Source: Leptospira neocaledonica (GTDB lineage Bacteria > Spirochaetota > Leptospiria > Leptospirales > Leptospiraceae). Taken from it: DNA of 64,000 nucleotides. The notes below the pieces were generated by a model. The model saw nothing but the letters and a program-made list of their open reading frames with translations. It was not told the DNA's origin and ran no database searches. The number at the start of each line of letters is the position of its first letter. The first letter of the stretch is position 1. Below, piece by piece: positions 55,174 through 64,000 of this stretch. A program made the position numbers and the translations under genes. The DNA lies in contig NZ_NPEA01000010.1 in NCBI RefSeq assembly GCF_002812205.1, positions 87,552-151,551 on the forward strand, in the 5' to 3' direction.

Positions 55174-55194
55174 GAGTCTCATTATATGAGACTC
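55174..55194. promoter_or_regulatory. Perfect 9-bp palindrome resembling the heme-operon dyads
   Basis: GAGTCTCAT-TAT-ATGAGACTC. Together with the preceding ATT it contains ATTGAGTCTCA, an 11-mer also found in heme-operon dyad 3 (22976-22986). It lies 5 nt before the small ORF start and 120 nt before the divergent tolC start; TTATAT inside could serve as a -10 element. Confidence 0.6.
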
Positions 55195-55199
55195 TGGAC

Positions 55200-55385
55200 A
55201 TGAGCATACGTGGAGCTTCTTCCCTTCGTCATCCCCTTCTGGACCTGTGCAGAAAGCTGGAATCCAGACAAAAAGAACCGGAAATCTTAGAAACCTACTC
55301 CGCAAGATCGGAAATCTGGCAACTGGCCTCTCAAAATCCCGAAATGGGATTTGTAGGTCCTAAACCGGAAGGAGAAGTTTCTTAA
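55200..55385 (+). CDS. Small ORF behind a Fur-like palindrome
   Basis: A 61-residue frame with Leptospira-like codons, no signal peptide or membrane span, rich in Arg, Glu, Leu and Ser (HPLLDLCRKLESRQKEPEI). There is no ribosome site and only 5 nt separate it from a perfect palindrome, so translation would have to be leaderless. I recognise no family. If real, it would share the regulator of the heme operon. Confidence 0.5.
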   Translation: MSIRGASSLRHPLLDLCRKLESRQKEPEILETYSARSEIWQLASQNPEMGFVGPKPEGEVS

Positions 55386-55551
55386 ATCGGAGAATTTTCC
55401 TTCTTCTTCTCCTCAAAAAATCCTTTCCAACTCGTTACTTTCAGTTAGTAAACGTGAGCTTTCTCATGTAGGATTTAAGGCTCTCTGGGAAAATCCTGGG
55501 CCTTTTCGCAATCTTCGCCGTCCTATATAGTTGTAAAAGTTTTAAGTACAG

Positions 55552-57849
55552 ATGAACGAGATCCCGGCAGACATTCTCACATTCATTAAGTTTTTTGAAA
55601 ATTCAGACGGTACTTCAATTTATGTGAACCATATTATTCGGGATAAAAATGGTAAGATCATAGATTTAGAATTGTGTTATTGTAATGACCAAGCTGCGAA
55701 ACTCGTGCAAATGGAGAAGAGCACGCTTATAGGTAAAAGATACACCGAACTCAGACCGAAGGAATTGGAAACCAGTCCGGAAATTGTCGAGTTTTTCGAA
55801 TCCGTCAGTAAAAAAAGTGCCGAGTGGAGAGGGATCCGTCAATCGGCGATCTCCGGAAAATATTACGACTCCACAATCATTTGTCCAGAGGACGATTGGA
55901 CCATCTCCATCGCAAAAGATCTAAATCAGGAAATCAAAGAGAAGGATATTTTCAGAGAAGCTGCATATAGAAACGAAGACGCCGTCTATTATTTAGAGCC
56001 TATTTTTGATGATAAAGGATCTATTACGGATTTTTTATATAAGGACCTAAATCCCGCAGCCGAAGCGGAGATCGGAATGCCTAAAGAGATCGCGATCGGT
56101 AAAAACTTATGTAAACTATTCCCTCAAAATCTGGAACTGGGCACATTCGATCTTTATAAGAATGTATATCTCACCCAACAAGCGGAGAAAAGAGAATACG
56201 AGATCAAGGACTCTCAAGGGCATCCTGGATTCTACCTATTACAAATCAGTAGGGTTTATGAAGGACTTCTAATCAGTAATAAGAATATTACGGAAATTCG
56301 AAATGTAGAAACCCAACTTAGAATACAAAAAGAACAGTTGGAATTCACATACCTTGCATCCAATGACGGGTATTGGGATTATAATATGAAAACCGGACAA
56401 CTTTTTCTTTCCGAAAGATGGAAAACAATGCTTGGTTTTACAAACGAAGAAATCTCTTCCAACGACCAGCAAATCTGGAGAAAATTAGTACATCCGAAGG
56501 ATTTGAGAATAGCACTTTCTGCTTTCCAAAGACATCAAACTGAAGAAACGGAGAGATTCGATAAGGTTCTAAGATTCAAAACAAAATCAGGAGAATATAT
56601 ATTTATCCGATCTAGAGCTCTTATCATCAAGGATGAAAATGGGGACCCTACACGTATTGTAGGAACTCATACTGATATTTCCGCTGCAAAACAAACCGAG
56701 ATCGCATTAGAAAAAGCGAAAGAAAAAGCGGAACAAGCAGATAAAGCAAAATCCGAATTTTTAGGAATGATCTCTCACGAGATGAGGACTCCGTTGAACG
56801 GGATATTCGGAATGGCAAACCTACTAATGACCTCCGAATTGAACTCTGAACAAAAGGAATATCTAAAAGATCTCTCCGATTCGACCGAGATCCTATCCAG
56901 ATTGATCGACGATCTACTACAAATAATCACTTTGGACTCTACAAAGATCGAAATAAAGGAAGAAACGTTCGAGATCAAAACATTTATAGATCTCATACGT
57001 ATATTAGTAGAACCTAAAGCTCATGAGAAGAATATAGAATTCAAAATCTTCATATCCGAAAAATTTCCAAAAGTAATCGTAGGAGATAGGACTAGAATCG
57101 AACAATTATTATTAAACCTGATCACGAATTCCATTAAGTTTACCGACAAAGGTTCAGTTACACTTTCTTTAGATCTAGAGGGAGAGGCTTCCATTCTATT
57201 CAAAGTAAAAGATACTGGCATCGGAATTAAAGAAGAGGCTAGACAAAGGATATTTGACGCATTCCACCAAGAGGATCTGGCAGACACACGTAAATACAGT
57301 GGAGTCGGGCTTGGTCTCTATATAGTCAAAAGGCTTACATCTAAAATGCGCGGAGAAGTTCGCTTGGATTCAAAGCCTGGACTCGGCTCTGAATTTTCTA
57401 TCATTCTCCCTTTAAAAATTGAAACAGCCCCTCCTCTTAATCCAATAGAGATACAATCCGAAACTATTCCTATATTTTCCTCAGGCTCTGTCCTTATCGT
57501 AGATGATAACGAGATCAATGTAAAAATTCTTGCAAAACATTTGAGTAAAACCGGTGTTCAATCCGACTCCGCGTTAAGTGGTAAAGAAGCATTAAAACTT
57601 TTAGATACCGACAAAAAGAAATACGACTTGATCCTATTGGATTTACAAATGCCTGAGATGGACGGGTATCATACCGCGGATGCAATACATGCTTTAAATT
57701 CCTCTAATGCAAAGACACCTATCGTTGCAGTCACAGCGAGTTCCTTTTCGGAAGCTTATGAAAAATGTGTTCAACATGGAATAGAAGGTTTTATCGGCAA
57801 ACCATTTCAACCAAAACAATTGTATAAAGTTCTTTCGGATTTTCTCTGA
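55552..57849 (+). CDS. Hybrid sensor histidine kinase with PAS domains and receiver
   Basis: A 765-residue cytoplasmic sensor. Order: two divergent PAS-like domains (about 10-125 and 135-255), a well-conserved PAS/PAC (about 262-385, ending GTHTDISAAKQ), HisKA dimerisation domain with ISHEMRTPLNG (phosphohistidine H409), HATPase about 515-628 (N box LLNLITNSIKFTD, G boxes KDTGIGIKEEARQ and VGLGLYIVKR), and receiver about 645-763 (SVLIVDDNEINVKIL, phosphoacceptor D697 in LLDLQMPEMDG). No membrane spans. No cognate output regulator is adjacent. Confidence 0.94.
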   Translation: MNEIPADILTFIKFFENSDGTSIYVNHIIRDKNGKIIDLELCYCNDQAAKLVQMEKSTLIGKRYTELRPKELETSPEIVEFFESVSKKSAEWRGIRQSAISGKYYDSTIICPEDDWTISIAKDLNQEIKEKDIFREAAYRNEDAVYYLEPIFDDKGSITDFLYKDLNPAAEAEIGMPKEIAIGKNLCKLFPQNLELGTFDLYKNVYLTQQAEKREYEIKDSQGHPGFYLLQISRVYEGLLISNKNITEIRNVETQLRIQKEQLEFTYLASNDGYWDYNMKTGQLFLSERWKTMLGFTNEEISSNDQQIWRKLVHPKDLRIALSAFQRHQTEETERFDKVLRFKTKSGEYIFIRSRALIIKDENGDPTRIVGTHTDISAAKQTEIALEKAKEKAEQADKAKSEFLGMISHEMRTPLNGIFGMANLLMTSELNSEQKEYLKDLSDSTEILSRLIDDLLQIITLDSTKIEIKEETFEIKTFIDLIRILVEPKAHEKNIEFKIFISEKFPKVIVGDRTRIEQLLLNLITNSIKFTDKGSVTLSLDLEGEASILFKVKDTGIGIKEEARQRIFDAFHQEDLADTRKYSGVGLGLYIVKRLTSKMRGEVRLDSKPGLGSEFSIILPLKIETAPPLNPIEIQSETIPIFSSGSVLIVDDNEINVKILAKHLSKTGVQSDSALSGKEALKLLDTDKKKYDLILLDLQMPEMDGYHTADAIHALNSSNAKTPIVAVTASSFSEAYEKCVQHGIEGFIGKPFQPKQLYKVLSDFL

Positions 57850-57891
57850 CGAATGCTTGTCTAACAAAACCTGATCCGGAAAATTGCCGGC

Positions 57892-58863
57892 ATGGACACC
57901 CTTCGTCCCTTCAAACCTCCGATTCATCTCAGACATCCATTTGTACAAACCGTTCTAGCTTCTTTAATGCGGCAGAATACTCCTGACCATCCTATGGACA
58001 AGGCCGCTTCTCCAGTAGTTATAGATGCGGGAAAAGGTGTCCGTTTATTAGGTCATTATTCCAAGTCTCCACAAAATAAGGCGCTACTAGTTCTTATACA
58101 CGGTTGGGAAGGAAGTATGGATTCCAATTATATCCAGAGGACTTCCAGAAGATTTTATGATAAGGGAATTTCTATCTTCCGACTGAACTTAAGAGATCAT
58201 GGGGATACTCATCATCTGAATCCAGAACCATTTAACGGAAGTTTAATACGAGAGACCTACGAGGCAGTCCGTAAAGTTGCAAAAGAATTCGGCCATAAAC
58301 TTCCCGTATATTTAGGCGGGTTTTCTATGGGTGGAAATTTTACGATCCGAGTAGCAAGAGAACATTCTAGAAATAAACAAAGTATACCTAATTTAAAACA
58401 TTGTATCGCAGTGAGTCCTCCACTTCATCCGAAATCCGCAACAGAAATGATGGATTCTAAGTTGATCATAGGAAAATATTTTTTAGATAAATGGAGACAA
58501 TCCTTAGCTAAGAAGAATGTACATTTTCCAGATCTACATCCGTATCCGAATATCATGAAAGGAAAAACAGTCATGGAAATGACGGATAGAATCGTAGCAT
58601 CTTCCGCAGAGTTCAAAAACTCCGATGATTATTTTAATTCTTATACATTGGGACCTAAGGACTTCGAAAAATTAAAAGTGGATCTGACTATAGTCACTTC
58701 TGCAGACGATCCGATCATACGTCCCGACGAATTCAAAGAACTTCCTAAAAGTTCCAAACTTAGGATATTCATCCAAAAGTATGGAGGTCATAACGGATTT
58801 TACGAAAACTTAAAAGGAGACTGCTGGTATTTCCGAGTCTTTGATAAAATTATATTCGGATAA
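57892..58863 (+). CDS. YheT-family alpha/beta hydrolase
   Basis: A 323-residue esterase-like protein. The N-terminus LRPFKPPIHLRHPFVQTVLAS and the motif LVLIHGWEGSMDSNY, then RLNLRDHGDTHHLN and nucleophile elbow GGFSMGGNF match the YheT/embryogenesis-associated EMB8 group. Late aspartate (TSADDPIIRPDEF) and histidine (YGGHNGFY) finish the triad. Its substrate is unknown. It follows the kinase gene by 42 nt on the same strand; no functional link is evident. Confidence 0.88.
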   Translation: MDTLRPFKPPIHLRHPFVQTVLASLMRQNTPDHPMDKAASPVVIDAGKGVRLLGHYSKSPQNKALLVLIHGWEGSMDSNYIQRTSRRFYDKGISIFRLNLRDHGDTHHLNPEPFNGSLIRETYEAVRKVAKEFGHKLPVYLGGFSMGGNFTIRVAREHSRNKQSIPNLKHCIAVSPPLHPKSATEMMDSKLIIGKYFLDKWRQSLAKKNVHFPDLHPYPNIMKGKTVMEMTDRIVASSAEFKNSDDYFNSYTLGPKDFEKLKVDLTIVTSADDPIIRPDEFKELPKSSKLRIFIQKYGGHNGFYENLKGDCWYFRVFDKIIFG

Positions 58864-59030
58864 GAAGAAACTTTCTAAGTTTAAAAAGTTTTCCGACAAA
58901 ACCGATTAGAACGTTAAAACAAAACAGCTTGCTTTTCCCCCCTTTCTTCTAAACTCAAGCCGTAAGCATATTTCGTTTTTGAACATAAGTTCAAGAATAA
59001 CCGAACGGCTTTCGTTATAGGAGAAATACT

Positions 59031-60242
59031 ATGTCCAACGCATACGTTATCGATGCGGTTCGCACCCCAAGAGGGAAAGGTAAAAAAAGAGGAACACTTG
59101 CCTCCGTTCACCCGCAAGAACTATCGGCTTCTACCCTAAAAGCAATCCAAGAAAGAAACGGATTAAAACCAGAAATCGTAGAAGAAGTTGTCTTAGGTTG
59201 TGTTTCCCAAGTGGATGACCAAGCTGCATGTATCGCTCGTTATGCGGTCATGGCTGCCCAATGGCCAAATTCTGTTCCGGGATATACAGTAAATCGTTTC
59301 TGTGGATCTGGATTACAAGCTGTGAATAATATCGCAAACCATGTACAATCAGGAGCTATTCCTGTAGGCTTAGGCGGCGGAATAGAATCCATGAGCCGTG
59401 TAAAAATGGGAGCGGACTTAGGAGACAGAGATTTTAATATAGGAAATCCTAATATACAAAAACATTATAATCTTGTTCCTCAAGGAATTTCCGCGGATCT
59501 AATCGCTACCAAATATAATATTAGCAGAGAAGAAGCGGACAAATTCGCAGAATCTTCTCAGTTAAAAGCCGATAAAGCGATCAAAGAAGGTGCTTTCAAA
59601 AAATCCATTATTCCTGTTAAGTTAGAAGATGGAACAGTAGTTGATACGGACGAAAACCCTCGTATCGAATCGGATTATGCATTCCTTTCCGGTCTAGGCG
59701 CGGTTTTTAAAACTATCGGAGAAAAAGAATTAGATGCAATCGCATTGAGATCCTATCCTGATGTAGGAAAGATCAATCATATCCATACTCTTGGAAATTC
59801 TTCCGGGATCGTAGATGGCGCAGCTTCCGTTCTAATCGCTAATGACGAGGGGGTCAAAAAATACGGTCTAAAACCGAGAGCCAAAATCCTCTCCACAGTT
59901 GCTACGGGAGAAGATCCAACCATCATGTTGACCGGACCTGTTTCCGCTTCCAAAAAGGCGCTCCAAATGGCAGGACTCAAAGTGGAAGATATTGATCTTT
60001 GGGAGATCAACGAAGCATTCGCTTCTGTGGTCCTTTATACCCAAAAAACTCTTGGAATTCCTCTAGAAAAGATCAACGTAAACGGAGGAGCAATCGCCTT
60101 AGGACACCCTCTTGGAGCAACAGGGGCTATTCTTCTCGGAACTGCATTAGACGAATTAGAAAGAAGAAATCAACGTTACGCACTCATCACTCTCTGCATA
60201 GGCGGGGGAATGGGAATCGCAACAGTAATCGAAAGAATTTAA
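59031..60242 (+). CDS. Acetyl-CoA C-acyltransferase (thiolase)
   Basis: A 403-residue thiolase. Active-site cysteine C91 in [11 protein letters not shown], then NEAFASV, the histidine in [15 protein letters not shown], and the second cysteine in LCIGGGMG are all present. It either cleaves 3-ketoacyl-CoA in beta-oxidation (FadA-type) or condenses acetyl-CoA; without a neighbouring fadB-like gene these cannot be separated. An AGGAG site lies 9 nt before the ATG and a strong terminator ends the gene, so it is likely monocistronic. Confidence 0.93.
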   Translation: MSNAYVIDAVRTPRGKGKKRGTLASVHPQELSASTLKAIQERNGLKPEIVEEVVLGCVSQVDDQAACIARYAVMAAQWPNSVPGYTVNRFCGSGLQAVNNIANHVQSGAIPVGLGGGIESMSRVKMGADLGDRDFNIGNPNIQKHYNLVPQGISADLIATKYNISREEADKFAESSQLKADKAIKEGAFKKSIIPVKLEDGTVVDTDENPRIESDYAFLSGLGAVFKTIGEKELDAIALRSYPDVGKINHIHTLGNSSGIVDGAASVLIANDEGVKKYGLKPRAKILSTVATGEDPTIMLTGPVSASKKALQMAGLKVEDIDLWEINEAFASVVLYTQKTLGIPLEKINVNGGAIALGHPLGATGAILLGTALDELERRNQRYALITLCIGGGMGIATVIERI

Positions 60243-60263
60243 TTTCTAATTTTTAGAATTTTC

Positions 60264-60299
60264 GAAACGCCGTTTTTCCTCTGGGAAACGGCGTTTTTT
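60264..60299 (+). terminator. Intrinsic terminator after thiolase gene
   Basis: AACGCCGTTT / AAACGGCGTT stem with 10-nt loop followed by six T on the plus strand. Confidence 0.92.
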
Positions 60300-60685
60300 A
60301 TTTTTATACACTCTCTCCAACTTTTCACTTAAACCATATAATCTCCGCAATATGGGATCCGGCTAATTCGAGTTAGAATATTTTCTTATTTTCGAACAAA
60401 CCTCAGAAATAAATTTCCCAAATGAGGTAACACGTTTTGTCTAGTCGTAAATTATAATATACTCCAAAAGTGTTATTATACATAAATTTCTTGAGGAAAT
60501 ATTTTGTAATATCCGATACTCATAATTTAGAAAAACATTTTTTTCATCTTTCTCATCTTAGTATACAAAAGCTAGAAAATTTAATATTTCAATTTCCTGC
60601 GTTATTCTAGAGTTATGGCTCATTAAAAATATATTACATAGATATTTTCCGAATATTCGGGAATGCTTTTGGATGGAGCTCGTCT
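60300..60685. other. 386-nt A+T-rich gap before the first histidine-less kinase gene
   Basis: No reading frame above noise and no clear dyad. Contains TATAAT-like stretches but no matching -35 element. The right end carries GGATGGAG, a plausible ribosome site for the gene at 60686. Confidence 0.5.
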
Positions 60686-61960
60686 ATGACGAACGCAGGA
60701 ATAGAAAAAAAGGATGTTCGGCAATCGGAAAGCCGGACTAAAAAAAATATTTTGTTAGTTGGAACCGATCCGGAAAGAACGGAACTTATTACCAAAATTT
60801 GTGAAGATGTGGGTCTTACAGTTTTTCATTTTTCCCTATTGGAAGATCTGAAAATCGATCGAGACTTCGGGATCGTTTATTCGGAATTAGCTTTTTCTCA
60901 ATTTGAAACGTTAACCCGAAAATTTTCTACGGTAAAAAGATCTCCTTCTTTTATCTTGGGCTTAGACAGCCCTGATACTAAAACCATAGTCAAAGCCTTA
61001 CGTTTAGGAGCCTTTGATTGTATCGCGATCAAGGAGACTTCTCCCAAAGAAATCACGGAAACTCTAAGGCATCTAAAGGAAAACTGGGAGCTGGATCTCC
61101 TACAAGACGATCTGGAAACGGAAAGATTCAATAAGATCCAAGGAGATCTGGATTGGAATTCGTTTCGCAAGGATCTGATCCGAAAAGATCTGCAAACAAA
61201 AAGTGCCTATTTGATCTCGAATATTAGAACTTCCTTAAGTCAGGGTTCGGGATTTGGAGCATTAGTTTCTGCGATCGGTCTGATACGCAAAAAGGCAAAA
61301 CAGAACGGCACTCATTACGAGGTTCCAGCCACTCTGATAGACCTATTAATGTCCAATGCGGAAACTGCGAATAGGATTATAGAAATTTTTAACGAGATGG
61401 ATTATTTCATCCATAACCCTCAAATCAAGGAAGAATATTCCATTTCCCAGATACACAATCTATTCAGGAAGGAAATACAGAATGTATACGAACTAGCGAG
61501 ATTCAAAAGATTACATATCAAGATCTGCGAAGATAAATATGTAAGCACCAGAGCGGTTGTAGGTATCCACGAAGAAAGTTTTAAAAAGGCGGTAGAAGAA
61601 CTACTACTGAACGCGATCAAATTTTCCGAACCGGAAACAACGATCTATGTTCTATTTACCCTAAAAAAAAGGAAACTTTTGATCTCCGTTTTAAATTCTC
61701 CTAAGATAGAAGGTGGAAGCAAAAAAGGAATTCCGAACGAAGAGTCTGAGTTTGTATTCCAACCATTTGCGAGGCTGACTAAATACGTACACGAGGATAT
61801 CCCCACTTTGGATTACGGATTAGGCCTGCCCTTGGTGGAAAAAATAGTCTCAAACCATGAAGGAAAAATTTCCACATTCAATGTAAGAAGTTTTTTGGAT
61901 GAGGAAGAAGAAACAATGGTTCTAATGGAAATGGATCTGCCCATTTCTCAAAAAGTTTAG
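60686..61960 (+). CDS. Histidine-less sensor-kinase-like protein with pseudo-receiver
   Basis: A 424-residue cytoplasmic protein. N-terminal receiver-like fold about 20-135 (KNILLVGTDPERTELITKI) in which the phosphoacceptor aspartate position reads IVYSELAF, so it is a pseudo-receiver. A helical region about 150-265 carries QGSGFGALVSAIGLI (Q186), in place of a HisKA domain; no H-box is present. The ATPase-like domain about 290-420 keeps the N box (VEELLLNAIKFS) and the G2 loop YGLGLPLVEKI, but the G1 motif DxGxG is replaced by LNSPKIEGG. Paralogue of the convergent gene at 61973-63181. Confidence 0.75.
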   Translation: MTNAGIEKKDVRQSESRTKKNILLVGTDPERTELITKICEDVGLTVFHFSLLEDLKIDRDFGIVYSELAFSQFETLTRKFSTVKRSPSFILGLDSPDTKTIVKALRLGAFDCIAIKETSPKEITETLRHLKENWELDLLQDDLETERFNKIQGDLDWNSFRKDLIRKDLQTKSAYLISNIRTSLSQGSGFGALVSAIGLIRKKAKQNGTHYEVPATLIDLLMSNAETANRIIEIFNEMDYFIHNPQIKEEYSISQIHNLFRKEIQNVYELARFKRLHIKICEDKYVSTRAVVGIHEESFKKAVEELLLNAIKFSEPETTIYVLFTLKKRKLLISVLNSPKIEGGSKKGIPNEESEFVFQPFARLTKYVHEDIPTLDYGLGLPLVEKIVSNHEGKISTFNVRSFLDEEEETMVLMEMDLPISQKV

Positions 61961-61972
61961 AAGATTAATCTA

Positions 61973-63181
61973 CTACTCTATGACTGGAAAGCGCATCGTA
62001 AGACAGATCCCTTCTTTTCTAGTATCGTCTAGATTTAGGTTCATTGTTTGCAGATGCACTTTTCCATTCTGTAATTCTACAAGTTTTTTAACTACCGGAA
62101 GTCCAAGACCCATTCCGAACTGTTCTTGATCGAAACGTTCATCCATGAACTTAACCCCTCTGTAAAAAGGTTCGAATACAAGATCCTCATGGAATTCCTG
62201 AAGATAGCCTGAAAAAGGAGGATCATTGATCACCTTAAATTGCAGCTCATCCCCGATCCGAAGCACTAGGATCAGAACGCTGGATTTGTCCGGAGAATAT
62301 TTTAGCGCGTTGATCAAAACCTCTTTGGCAATTGTGAAAATCCAAGGTTTTTTAAATCTCAAACGATTGGAAAGAATATGCAAATTATCTGATACTAGGA
62401 TCTTCTGGTCCTTGAGAGCAACGGAAGGACTGATATCGTCTATCACCTCTCTCAACACATCCACAAATTCCGCGACTGTTCCTATCTCTTCAGGAGTCTC
62501 GCTTTCTTCAAAAAGAGCCTGGGCAGAAGATAAAAATTTAGTAAACCTAGAGGCGCTTGCTACTCCGTCTTGCAAAAGATCGAAAAGATTGGAGCGTATT
62601 TCTACGAATTCCGCGCCTTCTTTCTTCTTTGCTTTGGAAAGTATCATAGAAAGTACACTCATCAAACTTCCTACGCCTGTACCTTGCATCAAAGTGATAT
62701 TGATCTGTTTGATTGCGGAATCCATCCAAGCAGTGGAAGAATATCTATCTTTAAGAGATTGTTTCCAGTCGAATATTTCCAAGGCTTTACGATAAATTTC
62801 AATTTCAGCCTTCTTCACACTTTCTCCAGTGGGATGGACCGAAATATTCTTAAAATCGGAAGGGAGTTTTGTTTCCATAGGCAGGAATAGAGTTAACAAA
62901 TTCCCGTCCTTTGTCCTGGAAGTGACAGTATGGTAGGCCAAATAGATTTCGTCTGTGTTTTTTAGACGTTTTATCATTTCATAATGTTTAAGGCTTGGAT
63001 CTTTCTCCCATAGAGTAGTCTCATGTTCTCTATCTATAGGATGGACCCAGTCGAAATAATCGAAAGTAGCATCCAATTCTTTGCCGATCAATTCGGCAAA
63101 CTTGTCATTGGATTCTATAATTTTACCGTTTTCCTCGGTGAGAATAGCAGGTGAAAGTAAATTGCGTACGAGGGAATTCAA
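61973..63181 (-). CDS. Histidine-less PAS sensor-kinase-like protein
   Basis: A 402-residue cytoplasmic protein. PAS-like domain about 1-115 (ILTEENGKIIESNDKFAELIG), a helical region about 138-250 with QGTGVGSLMSVLSMI (Q166), homologous to that of the gene at 60686 and without a phosphohistidine, and an ATPase-like domain about 265-400 (N box EVLINALKYSPD, G2 loop FGMGLGLPVVKKL) whose G1 motif reads INDPPFSG rather than DxGxG. Start is TTG at 63181 with AGGAG 8 nt upstream. 59 nt downstream of cheD on the same strand, so a chemotaxis-linked or two-component role is possible. Confidence 0.78.
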   Translation of the reverse strand: MNSLVRNLLSPAILTEENGKIIESNDKFAELIGKELDATFDYFDWVHPIDREHETTLWEKDPSLKHYEMIKRLKNTDEIYLAYHTVTSRTKDGNLLTLFLPMETKLPSDFKNISVHPTGESVKKAEIEIYRKALEIFDWKQSLKDRYSSTAWMDSAIKQINITLMQGTGVGSLMSVLSMILSKAKKKEGAEFVEIRSNLFDLLQDGVASASRFTKFLSSAQALFEESETPEEIGTVAEFVDVLREVIDDISPSVALKDQKILVSDNLHILSNRLRFKKPWIFTIAKEVLINALKYSPDKSSVLILVLRIGDELQFKVINDPPFSGYLQEFHEDLVFEPFYRGVKFMDERFDQEQFGMGLGLPVVKKLVELQNGKVHLQTMNLNLDDTRKEGICLTMRFPVIE

Positions 63182-63240
63182 TCGTTTCTCCTAGGCGGCG
63201 CCGAAATATATTTTCCGAACGGTTTACGCTTCGTTCGTGA

Positions 63241-63867
63241 TCAAAAAAAAGTAGTCGGCGTTTTCTTCCGCATATTCTCCCGTATTCTGTCCAAATAAGC
63301 TGCTTCGTTTTTCTCGATCATATTTTTCTCTAGATCGATTTGTACACGTTTCACAAACACTTCGAAAGTATGAGTGAAAAAGCGTAGATTTCTATAATAT
63401 TGTCCCCCGGTTTCTTCTCCGGAAACAGAAATTTCTTCCGATCTCAAAAATTCTTTCACAAACTCTACGTTCCTTTCGCCAATAGGAACACTTTGAGAGC
63501 CTAACCTTAAGACCTTGCCGCCACCTATGATCTTTGCCTGCAAACGACTTCTGGGAACCCCTTTCTTCACAAATTCATTAATTAATAACTCCATTGCGTT
63601 GATCCCAAATCTTGCGGAATCATCCACGCCCGCCTTTCCTGGAAGGAGTATATGATTCATTCCGCCGAATCGATTGAATGGATCGAATAAACATACAGAC
63701 ACGCAGGAGCCTAATAGAGTTTTCATTGCTACTGGAGTTTGAGAAAACAAACATTCGCCTACGTTAACAAACACCGACGGAATCTTTTCCTCTTCTTCAA
63801 TGACTTTATTTGATTCCAAACAATCCGCCCGCGCCTTAGTATACTCTAACTCGACTTTAAAAATCAA
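63241..63867 (-). CDS. cheD: Chemoreceptor glutamine deamidase CheD
   Basis: Deamidates glutamines on chemoreceptors and, in other bacteria, serves as a partner of the phosphatase CheC. 208 residues with catalytic C55 in TLLGSCVSVCLFDP and H72 in GMNHILLP, spaced 17 residues apart as in characterised CheD; then IGGGKVLRLG and IGERNVEFVKEFL. There is an N-terminal extension of about 25 residues and a basic C-terminus beyond the usual 160. No cheC is in the window. The upstream region has three phased repeats. Confidence 0.9.
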   Translation of the reverse strand: MIFKVELEYTKARADCLESNKVIEEEEKIPSVFVNVGECLFSQTPVAMKTLLGSCVSVCLFDPFNRFGGMNHILLPGKAGVDDSARFGINAMELLINEFVKKGVPRSRLQAKIIGGGKVLRLGSQSVPIGERNVEFVKEFLRSEEISVSGEETGGQYYRNLRFFTHTFEVFVKRVQIDLEKNMIEKNEAAYLDRIRENMRKKTPTTFF

Positions 63868-63911
63868 CCTAATGTAACAATAGTTACTTAAGAAGAAAGA
63901 GAAATTATATT

Positions 63912-63965
63912 TTTCTGAAAATTATGAAAGAAATTTCAGAAAATCCTATTTACATTTTTCTGAAA
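63912..63965. repeat. Three phased 9-bp elements upstream of cheD
   Basis: TTTCTGAAA (63912-63920), TTTCAGAAA (63934-63942, the inverse orientation of the same sequence) and TTTCTGAAA (63957-63965) with steps of 22 and 23 bp, about two helical turns. Regulatory-protein binding sites are a reasonable guess; a gene beyond the window edge could share them. Confidence 0.5.
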
Positions 63966-64000
63966 TACCAAAATGGATCATGTACTACCTTGAACACGCG

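Overview
The window looks like a chromosomal segment of a Leptospira species. Grounds: many lipoproteins with loose spirochaete-type lipoboxes, GAF/SpoIIE phosphatases and double-membrane features (TonB receptor, TolC/RND pump), chemotaxis genes (two MCPs, CheR, CheD), the futalosine-route menaquinone gene mqnA, moderate G+C by eye, and frequent TTG/GTG starts. The species cannot be fixed from the sequence alone. I see no rRNA, tRNA, CRISPR array, insertion sequence or prophage.

Layout. 1-7.4 kb (minus): a compact cell-wall/division cluster, rsmH-ftsL-murE-mraY-ftsW-murG-murC, mostly joined by 1-4 nt overlaps; murC runs off the left edge. 7.7-14.2 kb: two tandem methyl-accepting chemotaxis proteins, then rhodanese lipoprotein, CheR and STAS genes on the other strand, then mqnA. 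14.2-22.5 kb: a possible structured RNA, a lipoprotein, an ammonium transporter, a GAF-SpoIIE-TPR phosphatase, an alpha/beta hydrolase, an FGGY kinase and a host-attachment-family protein. 22.5-30.9 kb (plus): a seven-gene heme-uptake operon (lipoprotein, HmuY-like lipoprotein, TonB receptor, binding protein, permease, ATPase, HemS-like protein) behind three Fur-like dyads. 31-44.8 kb: mixed genes including a second SpoIIE phosphatase, a DUF2817 peptidase-like protein, a small membrane protein, paralogous lipoproteins, and a divergent alcohol dehydrogenase/TetR pair with twin operators. 44.8-46.3 kb: a leucine-codon leader peptide and terminator in front of a short LeuA. 46.4-55.1 kb (minus): a large membrane glycosyltransferase-like protein and a tolC-RND-tetR-tetR operon. 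55.2-64 kb: a small ORF behind a perfect palindrome, a hybrid histidine kinase, an esterase, a thiolase, two convergent histidine-less sensor-kinase-like paralogues, and cheD.

How the genes work together. The left end makes and polymerises lipid-linked peptidoglycan precursor. The 23-31 kb operon is a complete heme route from the cell surface to the cytoplasm. The efflux operon carries its own two repressor-type genes. The best candidates for something undescribed are the leucine attenuator at 44.84-44.96 kb, the histidine-less kinase pair at 60.7-63.2 kb, the structured RNA candidate at 14.24-14.30 kb, and the shared dyad motif linking the heme operon with the small ORF at 55.2 kb.
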